Below, piece by piece: positions 35,301-46,302 of a stretch of 64,000 nt of DNA (positions are counted from its first letter, which is position 1; the number at the start of each line of letters is the position of its first letter). The position numbers and the translations under genes are program-made. Source of the DNA: Kingdonia uniflora (taxonomy: Eukaryota; Streptophyta; Magnoliopsida; Ranunculales; Circaeasteraceae); contig JACGCM010002784.1 in assembly GCA_014058105.1 (NCBI GenBank), forward strand, positions 868,001 to 932,000, in the 5' to 3' direction. Below the pieces are notes generated by a model that worked only from the letters and a program-made list of their open reading frames with translations, ran no database searches and was not told where the DNA came from.

Positions 35301-36176
35301 GTGCAATGAAAGTATGATAAGTTGAATGAAAGGGTGGTATAATTGAAAATCGAATTGGCGTAGGCCAATTCGTGTGCCAGAAATGCTGAGGCTAGAGAGC
35401 ACTCGAGGAAGAATAAAAGTGATGTCAAGGTTTCCCTTGTGAAAGGGGATGTAGTTAGCCTATCCACTCGAATAAAAGAGTTGGAGGGAATTGAAACTCG
35501 AACTCAAGGTCATGTGCAAAATGGAAACGAGCGGTTAAGGGAGTGCCAAAGTAAGTTGGGCGCTGCTCTTACCAGGGAACAAGGGTTAGAGCAGGCTATC
35601 AGGGGTAAGGAGATTTTGATTAAGAAACAAGATGAGCTGTTAAAGAAGTCTCCAGTTGGGGAAGATTTAAACAGGGAGCCTTAGGAACTTTGTGCTCAGG
35701 TGGCGAATTTGAGGGCGATTAATCAGGCTAAATCAGTTAAAGCTGACAAAGAAGGTGGAAGAGAACATCGCGTTCATAGCTCGAATAAATAGTGAAATCA
35801 AATGGCAAGAAGAACGGTATAATAGGTTGCATAATCGTCTTCAGATGGCGAGAAAAAAATTTCTAAGGCAGTCGTGCCCGAGGCATCGCGCTCAAAATTG
35901 ATGATGGCGGCGATTGCCTATTTTGTAAATGAGGCAAAAAGGCTTGAGTTAGATAGAGATACCTTGCACGACTGTTTTTTAGAAAGGGGATGTATTTGCA
36001 GAGCTGATATGGATCGAGGAAATTGTATGAACGCCATAAAAACGGAGTTAGGATCTCGACCTACTGAATTGGTAGAACAGGGCAGGATTGCTGTAACTGC
36101 TCAAGCTCAAGAATTTATGGTTGGTCATCCTCCTGTTGTAAGGGAAAGCGTGGCTAACCTCCCAACAGCATAACAA
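32370..36176 (+). pseudogene. antisense coiled-coil protein of the Tat-like element ('putative gypsy-type transposon' type)
   Basis: Function unknown; related frames are known as extra antisense ORFs of Tat elements. N-terminal globular part (32390-32960): YPPNFDVFKEFCK, PLSNLVKGIMNIIGACP, NNLWEEYEI and FYGVKNFFAS, as in the plant domain annotated 'putative gypsy-type transposon'. A connecting exon (33144-33647) has EVVLKELGIYRKKRA. Intron 33648-33729 has GTAAGT..GTAG borders, and a second intron probably spans 34159-34277. From there to 36176 the protein is a long Lys/Glu/Gln coiled coil (KAKLKKGKVKIEKKVARLKA; ALEKLEEGLSH; ELERLKKKM; RIKELEGIE). It ends with a compact segment (LERGCICRADMDRG). 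At least six in-frame stops are present, mostly past 34380. The tandem array starts 60 bp after the stop. Confidence 0.65.
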
Positions 36177-36235
36177 AAAATCCATTGTAGTGGTTGTATA
36201 TGTAACCTGAAAAAAGTATCTGTCGCAGACATATT

Positions 36236-36720
36236 GAGAGATGAAAGCTAGTTTTACTTTTGATTTATCTTATGTCTGGAAGAGTTTTTTGATTAAAAAC
36301 TAGTATTACCTTTGTTTTAATCGCAGAGTATAGTAGAGTCAGTTAAACCAAGTGTTATCCTTACTTTAACCAGAATAATGTCGCAACAATTTAAAGTGAG
36401 ATAAAAGCTAGTTTGACATTTACTTTATCTTATGTCTGGTAAAGTTCCTCGATTGAAAACTAGTATTACATTTGTTTTAATCTCAGAGTATAGTAGAGTC
36501 AGTCAAATCAAGTATTATTCTTGTTTTAACCAGAATAATGTCGTAGCCATATTGAGTGAGATGAAAGCTAGTTTTACCTTTACTTTATTTTATGTCTAGT
36601 AGAGTTCATCGATTAAAAACAAGTATTACCTTTATTTTAATCTCTGAGTATAGTAGAGTCAGTCAAATTAAGTATTATCCTTGTTTTAACCAGAATAGAG
36701 GTCGATTGAAAGCTAGTATT
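36236..36720. repeat. 160-bp tandem array, about three units
   Basis: The phrase atgaaagctagtttta (or variant) starts at 36241, 36401 and 36561, an exact 160-bp period, with a partial fourth copy after 36700. Each unit contains actagtattacctttg and gtatagtagagtcagt. It lies between the antisense gene end and the integrase end; tandem arrays in this zone are known in Tat-lineage elements. Confidence 0.9.
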
Positions 36721-36899
36721 ACCTATGCTTTAATCTACGTATTGTCTACATAAATAGAGAGTTGTGTGGGGGAAAACTTAGAAGTTTTCATTGAATAGAA
36801 AAGGATGTACATTAGATGGAGATAAAAATCTCACTTTTGGAATGGAAAAAGAGAGAATTTGAAATGGAGTAGTGAAGGACTTAACGATAGTACCGTTTT

Positions 36900-38300
36900 A
36901 GTCGCATAGTATTCCAAGGATTTAAGATGTTAACTCCCTCTTCTGTCATGAGGTAATATGATCTCAGGCCTGTGAGACCTATGATAGGGAATAAAACCTC
37001 TCAATTTTCTGCTAGTTTCCCGGTATGAGGCTTTTTCCTGTATTTAGGGATTTATCTGAGGACGAGATCATCGATTTGAAAAGTACAGCTTCTGACTCGC
37101 CTATTGTATGAACTGGCCAACATATGGTGATATCGACCTAGGTTAGAAATGACACGCTCCCTGTTCTCATCAATCCAATTGGGGTTGTAGGCCAATTTGA
37201 ACTCATTTTCCACATCAGTTAATACATGATCTTTACCTGGATGATGATATTCTGAGGGAATGACGGCTTCGGTCCCATAGGCAAAGAAGAATGGGGTGTA
37301 GCCGGTTAATTGATGTGAAGTGGTACGATATGCCTATAAGACATGAGGAAGTTTTCGAATCCAGTTCCCTTTTTTTCTAAGAGTGAAGCCTTTTATTGAA
37401 TCTATCCACGATGGTTTTATTGGTGATTTCGGCTTGACCATTGCTTTGAAGGTAGTAGGGGTTGGATTCTGAGTGGATGATATTGTGCTTGTTGAGGAAA
37501 GCTATGACTTTTGCTCTAACGAAGTGTGGCCCATTATCAATACGAATTAGGTGGGGGCATCCAAACCGAGTAATGATGTGTTCCGAGATAAAAGAGATGA
37601 CATCTTCTTCTCTGGTTTGACAGAGTATAAGTGCCTCTACCCATTTTGTAAAATGATCTGTAGCTATGAGTAAGTATCGGCGGTTACTTTGAGAATTAGG
37701 AAATTCGCCGACAAGATCGAGTGCCCATCTTTTAAATGGCCAAAACAACTTGCTTGCATGTAGTTTGAGCACAGGGGCGCGTATCTTTTGTCCATGTCGT
37801 TGACATGTATCAAATTTGTGTGAGTATTCTTCTACTTGTCTGCGCATGCCCGGCTAGAATACTCCTTGTATAATAGATCTGTTTGCGAGTGACCAACCTG
37901 AGGCGTGGGAGCCACAAGTCTCTTCATGTAAATTGCAGAGCATCTCGTCCGCTTTCTTTATGGAGAGGCACTTTAGGTAAGGCCCCATGATGGAACAGCG
38001 GTATAAAGAACCATTTTGATTTGTGTAGTGCTTTGAGTTTTCGATCAGCTGTCGACACTCTTTTGGATCTGCTGGAAGTGGCCCGTTGCATTTGCTATCG
38101 ATTATAAGGTAGGCTAGGAATAGCTTTCGTTAATCATTGTCTTCCCCTTTATCGCTCCCAGTGTTGATCGTACATACAGAAATACGATCAATGTTGGGGG
38201 TTAAAATTACTTCGATCTGGAGATATCGAGCTTTTGTTCCTAAGAACTCGGCTAGATATGCCAAGGAATCGGCACATCTGTTTTCACCTCGAGAAAGATA
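36900..38300 (-). pseudogene. integrase of the Tat-like element
   Basis: The zinc-binding/linker part reads CQRHGQKIRAP near 37800. The catalytic core has FKRWALDLVGEFPNS (first Asp, 37735), LLIATDHFTKWVEA, FGCPHLIRIDNGPHF (second Asp, 37545) and SNPYYLQSNGQAEITNK (Glu, 37430-37400). A frame change follows, then NWIRKLPHVL and HQLTGYTPFFFAYGTEAVIP near 37355-37235. The D-D-E residues are kept. The core is open from 37847 to 37377; stops lie on both sides. It is a clear gypsy integrase of Tat type. Confidence 0.88.
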
Positions 38301-38448
38301 ATCGAGAGTTTCTTACGCGAACTTGCTCATTCTATTTACGACGAGGGCTGCATATTCGATCATCTTACCATTCTTCTTGTATTCCTCAGAGTAATGGTGG
38401 ACGATAAGTAGTAAATCTGTATAAACTGAGAATTATGGGACACCGAGC

Positions 38449-38800
38449 TCAAGTGCGAGGACGAGTCCATGAATGAGAGCTTCGTATTTGATGATTGTTG
38501 GAGGCTTCAAAATCCAAGCAGATTAATTTCTCAATTTTGTCGTTGGAAAGGGTAATCATTACTATTCTAATTCCTGACCCTGCAGGTCCTGCTGATCCAT
38601 CTGTAAGAAGTCTCCATCCTTTCCTTGTAATCCATTCAACTTGCTCATCAAATGCTTTTGGGGGATGGACCTTCTGTAAGTTCCGCTGCAAGGTCAAGAT
38701 CGTGCTCCTCCAACTCGGGATCTTCCACAGGAAAATCCGTAAGAAAATTGGCACTGGCCTGACCCTTTTCGGAATGACGTTATTCGAACTTAATATCATG
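38449..38800 (-). pseudogene. second (archaeal-type) RNase H of the Tat-like element
   Basis: WRLLTDGSAGPAGSGIRIVM and ICLDFEASNN match the additional RNase H that Tat elements carry between the ordinary RNase H and integrase (usual wording DGAS..GSGxG, FxASNNEAEYEAL). The usual NEAEYEA is damaged by a frame change. Upstream it links through FPVEDPE and PKAFDEQVEW segments. Confidence 0.75.
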
Positions 38801-40560
38801 TTCTCCCAAACTGATTGACCATTGTTGCACTCTCCTTAATTTTTCTTTTTTGGGCAGAACCTCCTAGAGTGGGTAGTTCATCATAACTTTAACTGAATAA
38901 GCTTGGAAGTAGTGTTTAAGTTTCTGTGAAATGTAAACAAGAGTTAGAAGAAGTTTATCGATTTTAGAATACCTTGTTTCCGCTGGAGTAAGGGTTTTGC
39001 TGATGAAGTATACTAGTTTTTCAATTTTCCCTTCAAGTCGAATGAGAACCGAGCTTATTGAAGTATCTGTAACTGCCAGGTAGATAATCAGTTCCTCATT
39101 ATCTATTGGGGGGATCATTATGGGAGACCTCCTCAAATAGGTTTTGAGATCCTAAAAAGTTGTTTTGTATTCTGATGTCCATTAGACCACTGCATTTAGC
39201 TAAATTTTTCCTCGTCTGGTAATAGCCACAGAGTAGCAAGAACAGTCAATGACAGCGGTCTGAAGATTTTGAAACGAATCGGTTCATAGAGGCAATCTTG
39301 CCAGCAAGTTTATGTACATTTTTCATCGTATTTGGAGATGGCATGTTGAGGAGAGCCCAAATTCGATCTGGATCGGTCTCAATCTCTTTCTTGTAGATGA
39401 TATGGCTGAGAAATCGAGCTGAATGTACTCTGAATTGATACTTATCAGGATTAAGACGCATTCCATAAGATCAAAAAATGTTTAATATTGTGTTGAGATC
39501 TATAAAATGGTTGGCTGACTGTATGCTCTTGTAAAAGAGATAATCAATGTAGACTTCCACGACTTTCCCAAGATGTGTTTTGAACATAGTAGTCATCAAC
39601 CGTTGATAAGTCACACCTGTGTTTTAGAGTCTGAAGGGCATGACTTTATAGCATAAAAATCATCTTTCAATGATGAAAGTGATCTTTTCTTTATCTTCTT
39701 CCAAGAGTAAAATCTGATTGTATCTAGAAGCAGCATCTATCATAGATAGGATTTTGTGACCTACTGTAGAATCAAGGATTTGATGAATGCTGGAAAAGGG
39801 AAATTATCCTTTGGAGTGTGTTTGTTTAGATCTGTGTAATCTACATAAACTCAAACTTTTTTGTTTTTTTTTGGGACAGCGATGATGTTGGATATCCAAT
39901 CTGGATATTTGGCTTCTCGAATGAATCCCATTTTGATCAATATCTCAATCTCCATGTTAATTTCATCTCAAAGTTGAGGTGATAGTCGTCGTTATTTTTG
40001 TTTGACCGCCGTGACGTTGATGTTGATGGCCAATTTGTGACATGCCTTGGCCGGATCGACACTAGGCATCTCTTCGAAAGTTCAAGCAAAAATGTCTCGA
40101 TTTAGTCGTAAGAACTAAATGAGAACATCTTTATCGTGGTTAACCATCTTAGTACCGATGAAAGTACCTATGTTAGGTCTATCAATATTGATATATTTTA
40201 TAAGTTCTTTTGTGGAAGGCTGATCATTAAGGTGATCAGCTTTCTATAGTTGTTATACAGCGTATCTGTCTGAGGTATTTAAAATTGCTGAGACAATATT
40301 TTTACAAGCTCGAGAAACCTTCTGACTACCCTTGATTTCATAGATACCATCATTGTATTTGAAGTGAAGTACTTGATGATAGGTGGGAACAATTGCTTCC
40401 ATGCTGTGAATCCAGCAGCGGCCCATAATCCTGAGATAACGAGATTTGGCGTTGATTACATAGAAGATGACATCGATAGTGGTTAGTCCTGCGATAATAG
40501 GTTAGATGATCTCTCCTACTAGCTCTTCTTTAGAACTATTGAATTTACTGATATCGGTGT
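38801..40560 (-). pseudogene. reverse transcriptase and first RNase H of the Tat-like element
   Basis: RT blocks: INMEIEILIKMGFIREAKYPDW (as separated parts near 39960-39900), AVPKKNKKV, VDYTDLNKHTPKDNFPFP, MIDAASRYNQILL (about 39750), and the catalytic box, which reads YIDYLF instead of the family YxDDxL (about 39555), so the second Asp is lost. RLNPDKYQF and FLSHIIYKKEIETDPDRI follow. RNase H: LIIYLAVTDTSISSVLIRLE, VYFISKTLTPAETRYSKIDK and LLTLVYISQKLKHYFQ (39080-38900). Stops and short frame changes are frequent. Together with integrase this gives the PR-RT-RH-aRH-IN order of Tat. Confidence 0.85.
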
Positions 40561-40573
40561 CACTTAGAATAAC

Positions 40574-40888
40574 TTAATCGCCCAATCTTATTTGGTTGAT
40601 AGTGCTCTGAAAGAGAATCTCAATACCGCTTCCAGTATCGATTATCATTGTGTGCATAACAAACTTCTTTATCTTGAGCATTATGACTAATGCATCATGA
40701 TGTGGAAATTTTATATGACTATTGTCGCAATCTTCGAATGAGATCCCAAGTTGGCGATTGCTTGACTCATACAGAAGCTTGACTTTTTTGTCTTGAGGTG
40801 GGAGATCGCAGCATTCTGAAAGTCTCCTGCGCTTGAATTGGCAAGTGATGGTGATTTGATAGATTTTGATCATGTTGTTGTGGTGCAT
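40574..40888 (-). pseudogene. protease region of the Tat-like element
   Basis: GISFEDCDNSHIKFPHHDAL (last part of the linker), then HTMIIDTGSGIEILF holding the DTG active site (about 40640). The frame is open for 104 residues, then stops before RT. The pattern is the usual ISF..D..G..FPHxDALV..VDTGSSxDIL of Tat elements. Confidence 0.8.
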
Positions 40889-40899
40889 ATGGTAGAGAT

Positions 40900-42524
40900 G
40901 TTTCTTCTTAGCTTGATCTTCGACCTGGACGACTTCAAGCTACTTCTTATAGCTATCATCCTTGTATGATTCCAGGTCGATAATGAATTCGAACATCCGT
41001 CCCTCTTTGAAAATGTATTCTAGTAACCTCTGTAAAGCATAGTAATTATCAGTAGAATGATGGTTTACCTTAATATGCATGTAGTACGGGCGGTTCTCGA
41101 TTGGTTTCAATGGTTGAAAGAGACGGTAGAGCTTATCCTTGGAGAGGATTAGAAAAATTGTGGAGATTTGAACATTCATCCTTGAGAGGACCGGTTTGGG
41201 TATTGAATTGCCTTTCCGAGGGTTGTCATTGTTCCCCTTGGAGGGCTTTTGATCACCCCTATCCTCCTTTGGTTCAGTGCTTCGATCTGCAGATGGACCT
41301 TTCATGGTTAGGATGGATTTAGTAGATTTACGTCTTTCAGACATCATCCTTTCCAGGTCAACATAATTATTGACCTTGGTGATCATATCTTCTAAGGTCG
41401 TAGGTTTGTTGAGGAAGAGGTATTCTTTGGCCTTACAGTCGAGTTGGAGCTCGTTGGTGAAAACAGTAACAGCTATTTTCTGATCGAGATTGTCTACTTT
41501 ATGTGCGAGCTCCAAAAACTTTTTTGCAAAAGCCTCGAGCTTCTCTCCCTGTGACTATTTAAGACTGATAAGAGAATACAAATTTTCATTTTTGTCTATG
41601 TTGTGAACATACGTCTTGGTGAATTGATTATGCATCTGGTTGAATGTGTGTATAGAGCCTTCAGGTAAAGAGTGGAACCACTGAAGAAGTTCTTCCTATA
41701 GATTTGTTACGAACAAATGGCAGAGGATGTGGTTAAGGTTAAAATACAACCCCAATGAATCACGGCACTGTTGAATGTACTCCTTTGGATCGGTGCACTT
41801 GTATTTGCAAATTTTCGGAGTATGGAACCCTTTCGGTATTTCCATATCGAATAATTATTTGGCAATTGGACTTCCTTGTAACTTGGTAAGGTCGTTTGTA
41901 GTGCCCAGAACTTGTGCTTTGATTAACTCCTTAATACGCTTATCCATATGCTCTTGCGTAACATATTGACGTATCGCTTGAGTGGCTTGACGAGGAGGTT
42001 GAGGATTGTGAGTACCGGTACCTTCACTCAAACGATCACGTGCTGGAACTCAAGGTTGAGGTCGTTGTTCTTCCTCCTGACGTATGGTAAATCGGCGACC
42101 TCGACTAATCTCAGACTAAACTTCACCGCCCAAATGAATAGATGGCTGAGGTTCGTGCTGAATAATTTGGGAAATAACTTTTCTGGTACTCCTAGAGGTC
42201 TCAACCTTCCCGCGCAGAAACCTGGGAGATTTTTGGCAATTGATTGTGATCTCTTGCTGGAGGAGCTTGAGTGTTTTGCAAAACTTGTAAGGTAGTCTAC
42301 ATGGTTGACATCTGGTCTTCATGTCATTTGAACGTTGTCAAGGGAGCTTGTCGCTCGGCTTCAAGATCTTTCTCTTGGAGCTCTCGGTCAAGAGTTAATT
42401 GACGTTCCAGCTCATTGCGCTTCTCTATTTTGGCGATGAGATTCGCCCGTAGCTCAGTAAGTTGTTCCGGCTCAACTGAAAGATCGAACTGGATTCTGGT
42501 TGCTTGTCGTCTGGAAGTGACCAT
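40900..42524 (-). pseudogene. gag of the Tat-like element
   Basis: It opens at ATG 42524 with a Glu/Arg-rich coiled N-terminus (LTELRANLIAKIEKRNELER). Further on come the gag core near 41700-41560 and AHKVDNLDQKIAVTVFTNELQ, then EYLFLNKPTTLEDMITKVNNY at about 41440-41370. A basic Asp/Lys tail follows. The wording fits Tat-type gag, whose core ends in a PPTTxxELxxRAxxY element. It has stops in the middle third. Confidence 0.75.
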
Positions 42525-42603
42525 GATTTAAATTCGTAGTAAAGTGAATATATGCCTTAGGATATCGTGGAAATGTCTTATTTCCCACAGATGGTACTAA
42601 ATG

Positions 42604-42662
42604 TAATGGCCTAATTCCATAAGCTTGAGCTGGCTTGGAATTAGCTCTTACACCAATGTTCC
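42604..42662 (-). promoter_or_regulatory. leader and primer-binding site of the Tat-like element
   Basis: On the minus strand TTGGTGTAAGAGC (42656-42644) lies six bases after the LTR end. It resembles the initiator-Met site TTGGTATCAGAGC with two differences. Confidence 0.5.
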
Positions 42663-43216
42663 TGTGACAAAAACTAGCATAAAATAAGAAATGACACAAG
42701 TGATTTAGAGTGGAAAACCTCTTAATAAGTAAAAAACTATGACCTCGAGTTGAGAGTTTTTGTAATAGTGACTTTTATTGCTTGAGGCTGATATCTTATT
42801 ATAAGTGATCTCTCAACTAAGAAATACTTGATCTTGTAAATAAGAAGTTTTGATGCTTTGAGAATCTAGAAAATATAGTTTCTTGGTGATTTCTTGTGTA
42901 TTTTTCTGGTCCTTGTCTCTTCTGGAAATTTTTATATAGGCCTTCTCTGCAGTTCTTCATCGTGTTGAAGCACGTTCTCCAAACAATGTGGTTAGTGGCG
43001 GTTGACTGAGTAACTATTGAGTTTGTGAGAGACATGTATTTTTGACTTGTTCAAGTTTTTCCATTTGAGCTCGACCCACGTTCTTTATCAGTTCGTAGAG
43101 TAGGTGTCGATGTTGACTGTTGATGTCACGTATAAAATGCGTAAGTCTGACATGGAGGTAGTTCGAACAGGAATAGCTCGATTTAGGGTTAAATCGAGGG
43201 ATATGCCCCTAAGTAC
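42663..43216 (-). repeat. 5' LTR of the Tat-like element
   Basis: It aligns with 28850-29369. The outer edge is set at gtaca where the other copy has aatca, so it may be a few bases off. Confidence 0.75.
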
Positions 43217-43247
43217 ACAAGCAAAACGACAATGAAAAATCTTTGAG
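43210..43247. repeat. 38-bp direct repeat, right copy
   Basis: It matches 28726-28763 and overlaps the LTR edge by a few bases. Confidence 0.7.
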
Positions 43248-43376
43248 AATGTATTATGTTTGTTAACAGTTGCGCTTAAAAACAAACTCCAACTTCCAAC
43301 CTTGATTTTTCAATGGTGAGCAACAACTTTAATACACACCGAAACACATCATACTATTCATTTCTTCCATAAGCTG

Positions 43377-43401
43377 CAAAAAAAAAAAAAAAAAAAAAAA
43401 A
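43377..43401. repeat. poly-A and nearby (TAA)n
   Basis: A run of more than 20 A is followed at about 43434-43460 by taa triplets. It lies in the Athila-like leader. Confidence 0.9.
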
Positions 43402-43569
43402 CACAAACGAAGATACCTTAAAAGGCAAAGGTAATTAATAATATTAATAATAATAATAAAAGAAATTATGCAATAAACGTAACCATTTTTTTTATTGTCT
43501 AAGTAAAGTAAAAAGCAAAAAAAAATCTAATAAAAAAAAATCAAAGCCTATTTCTAATTATCGTTCGAA

Positions 43570-43594
43570 ACAGGCAACGGCGCCGTTATCCATT
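43570..43594 (-). promoter_or_regulatory. primer-binding site of the Athila-like element
   Basis: On the minus strand the 5' LTR end CA is followed by AATGGATAACGGCGCCGTTG and CCTG. The GGCGCCGTTGCC core matches the tRNA-Asp site used by Athila-type elements; the ATAAC between TGG and the core looks like a small insertion. Confidence 0.65.
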
Positions 43595-44736
43595 TGATAA
43601 CGGTCAAAATTTGGTGTTTATAGTAAGGGTAGAAATCGAGTGTCATTCACTTCCGAACGGGATTAGAAATGGGTTTTGTACTTTGGTTTAGGAGATATAA
43701 TAGAAAATTCAAAAAATCAAAGAATTTTTTGAATCAAGAAAAAAAATCTAGGGGTCTCGGATTTCACCACCATTCACGAATAATATCAATATAGTCTTAT
43801 ATATATTCTCTAAATATTGAAATTGTATAAGTCGACCTTATGTCGATGTATCCCATGCTCAATGAAGACTCAAGTAAAATATATTGTATGAACTTAGTAT
43901 GTGTTAAAAATACATTCCATGAAAGCAACGCTAAGTATGAAATGTTAATTAACAACATACTTAAGAAAAATACAATATTATTACCATTTTGTGTGGGAAT
44001 ATTTACTACGTCATCTTAGAGTCACAAAACTCAATTTATATCTCTACTTAAAAAGATTATAGGATGATGATAAATCACTTCAACAACATAGTTTTGGGAT
44101 TTATGATAATATGCCTATATTGGGGTTGGAGAAAAATACACTTTACTATGTGATATCATACACTAATAGTGAATCCATCATCACCCCTAGTATGGACTTA
44201 GTCGGCCAATATAACAACTACAAAATCTAAATAATATGAGAATGAAAGGAACATAAACTAAGAACAAAGAGATGAATTTTATTGACTTACAAAATGAAAT
44301 GCTCCAAATGCTTACAAGACTTGCATCAACTTACTCTAACAATGCTTTCTTACACTTAACAAGAATGATTATCTCAAAATTGGATGATTTTTATGAGCTC
44401 TCCAACTCTCATTTTATAAATGTAGGAAGTGCTTTTGACATTTCAAATGAGATTGTAACATATGCCATGAATGTACATAAAAGTGTAACCTCCAAAAATT
44501 ATTCTCTAAAATATAACCTCCCCATGTGGGACTCATGTGTTTGATAACTCTACATCCTTCTCTAGCAGTTCATCTTTTAAGTGATACATCCTAGTATTTG
44601 CACATATTTAGTAAATGAGCTTCATGTGACTTGAAATGCAAAAATTAGTTTTATAAGTCATGTTTAATAATAAAATTAAGGATAACTAATAAACATTAAG
44701 TTATAGGTGAAATGTGCTCATTTTACATGCCCATCA
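43595..44736 (-). repeat. 5' LTR of the Athila-like element
   Basis: 1142 bp, starting TGATGGGCATGT on the minus strand. The right flank GGAGT matches the flank of the left LTR at 15208-15212. It contains about 350 bp not present in the 3' LTR. Confidence 0.85.
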
Positions 44737-44741
44737 GGAGT

Positions 44742-46288
44742 CCAACTTAACCTGTCGAGTTGTAACCAACAACAAAATCAAGTCCCTGAGTCCACATGTA
44801 CATAATTTATCATACCATCTCGAACTGTACACATGTACTACCTAAAAGCTAGAAGTAAGCTTCCCACATACTTTGAAAAAGTTATTACGACTGGACACGA
44901 TCTCCAACAGTCTTGGACATATGTGTTCACAAACACCTCCAACATACTCATGAAGTATGCATAACCTGGAGTGAATACCAACTGCTATACCGATGATCTA
45001 TAGCCAAAAAATAATATCACCCTCTCAAGGAACAATCGGCTCCACTCTCTTCCCTAACAACCAAAAGAAGCTACAATACCCAAATCCTAGATATTGCCTT
45101 CAGAGTCTCCCGTATCATGAACTACACATCTGAATCATAAACGTAATGTCTGCTAGTACCACATCACCCTAATCCAATGGCCTCATCAACATACCATAGT
45201 AAATCAAACCATTTGCTCACTCTGAAACCCTTCCTTTCTTGTCTAGTTATGGTACATAAGCCACGATCAAGTAAAATTAACATCAAGCACTTTATAAGAC
45301 CACACAAAATCTAAATACCAAATATCTAAAAAATTACCATTCATAAAGGAAACAATTACCAACCCTCCAACACTCCACCTTGAACCACAAACATGTAATC
45401 AATCAGGAATCTAGAGCACCCAAAAGATAAACATCTCTTTCAATATGTTCTTCACCATAAAACTCTGTAACTAACCACGCATATTCACCATCGTCTTCAT
45501 CCACATCTCAACCAAACATATCATAATTACATATGATAACCACAAGGAAATAATAGAAGACAATAATATGATTTGTATGCCTCAATGCTCAAACAATTTC
45601 CAATACTTAATAATAATAGAAAGTATATGAAAATTCATACCTCTCAAGCATTAAGCTTGAGACACCAACAACACTTCCATTGTTGTCAAACGTGCGGTAG
45701 AGATAATGCTCTGCCTCTCCATCAGCTTCATGTTCAATAGCTTCACTGAAGAACCCATTGCTCAACTCGTTAATTTCATTGAACTTTCCATTCGACTTTT
45801 GCATATACAAACAATCTCAAAATCCATTGCCTAATTTTATGTCTTCATCACAAATCAACTAATTGCTTTGGCGAGCCCTTTGAAACTAAACACTTTTCAT
45901 GCTCAAGCCTCTTATGCCAATCCGATCCAAAAAAATTGTGAGTCCCTCGATATCAAACAATATTTAGATCACTTACTCAAGTTACATATCAATCAACTCC
46001 AAGTAAACCACGACATCAAACCCCTTGTTAACTTGGATTCTCTAAAACAACCAAACGATTCAAAACATCCAATTCGATCTTCAAGACCAAATCAAAACTC
46101 CCAGGATCTCAAAACCAACAACTTTGACACTGCCTACCAACAATCTCTACATTGGGTTGAGCTCCCATTCACCTGAGATCCATATGTAATGACTTATCTG
46201 CTCCATCCAAGCACCGCATTTTCTCCGCACATCCATGTTCCACCCTAAGCACTTGCCAATCACAGTGGACTATGTTCACAGCTGAACC
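44742..46288. other. decayed element next to an iMet-like primer site, unassigned
   Basis: No conserved domain was identified. Frames at 45607-45810 (minus) and 45868-46176 (plus) show no known motif. The minus-strand primer site and LTR edge to the right imply the interior of a minus-strand retroelement. Confidence 0.4.
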
Positions 46289-46302
46289 TGTATCTGATAC
46301 CA
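46289..46302 (-). promoter_or_regulatory. primer-binding site, initiator-Met type
   Basis: TGGTATCAGATACA on the minus strand matches the first ten bases of TGGTATCAGAGC, and lies five bases inside a TG boundary at 46308. Confidence 0.5.

Larger units (their letters stand above)
28850..43216 (-). mobile_element. Tat-like Ty3/gypsy retrotransposon nested in the Athila-like leader
   Basis: LTRs at 28850-29369 and 42663-43216 are homologous. The minus-strand order is 5' LTR, primer site, gag, protease, RT, RNase H, a second RNase H, integrase, a tandem array, antisense coding units, polypurine tract and 3' LTR. Dual RNase H with extra antisense frames between integrase and 3' LTR is the known plan of the Tat lineage. 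It is 14.4 kb long. The pol is full of stops. The left border is unusual: leader sequence follows the 3' LTR, and no 5-bp target duplication is visible. Confidence 0.82.
15208..44741 (-). mobile_element. Athila-like Ty3/gypsy retrotransposon with nested insertions (with target duplication)
   Basis: LTRs at 15213-15977 and 43595-44736 are homologous. Both begin TG and end CA, and the outer flanks are identical 5-mers GGAGT (15208-15212, 44737-44741), so both ends belong to one insertion event. On the minus strand the order is 5' LTR, primer site, leader, gag, protease, RT, RNase H, integrase, 3' untranslated region, polypurine tract, 3' LTR. The gag is cut by a CACTA element at 22025-27592 and the leader by a Tat-like retrotransposon at about 28.8-43.2 kb. 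Pol domain wording (DLG protease, LILGRPFLAT-like segment, YMDDF, integrase tail) fits the Athila lineage. All genes carry stops. No envelope-like frame was recognised. Confidence 0.85.

Noticed and set aside
36236..36720. CRISPR-like spacing of repeats
   Set aside because: Whole 160-bp units are repeated with no unique spacers, in a plant retroelement.
42116..42322. Frames on both strands in the Tat-like gag
   Set aside because: The plus-strand frame (41948-42295) is antisense to gag and has no known domain; the minus-strand piece belongs to the broken gag.
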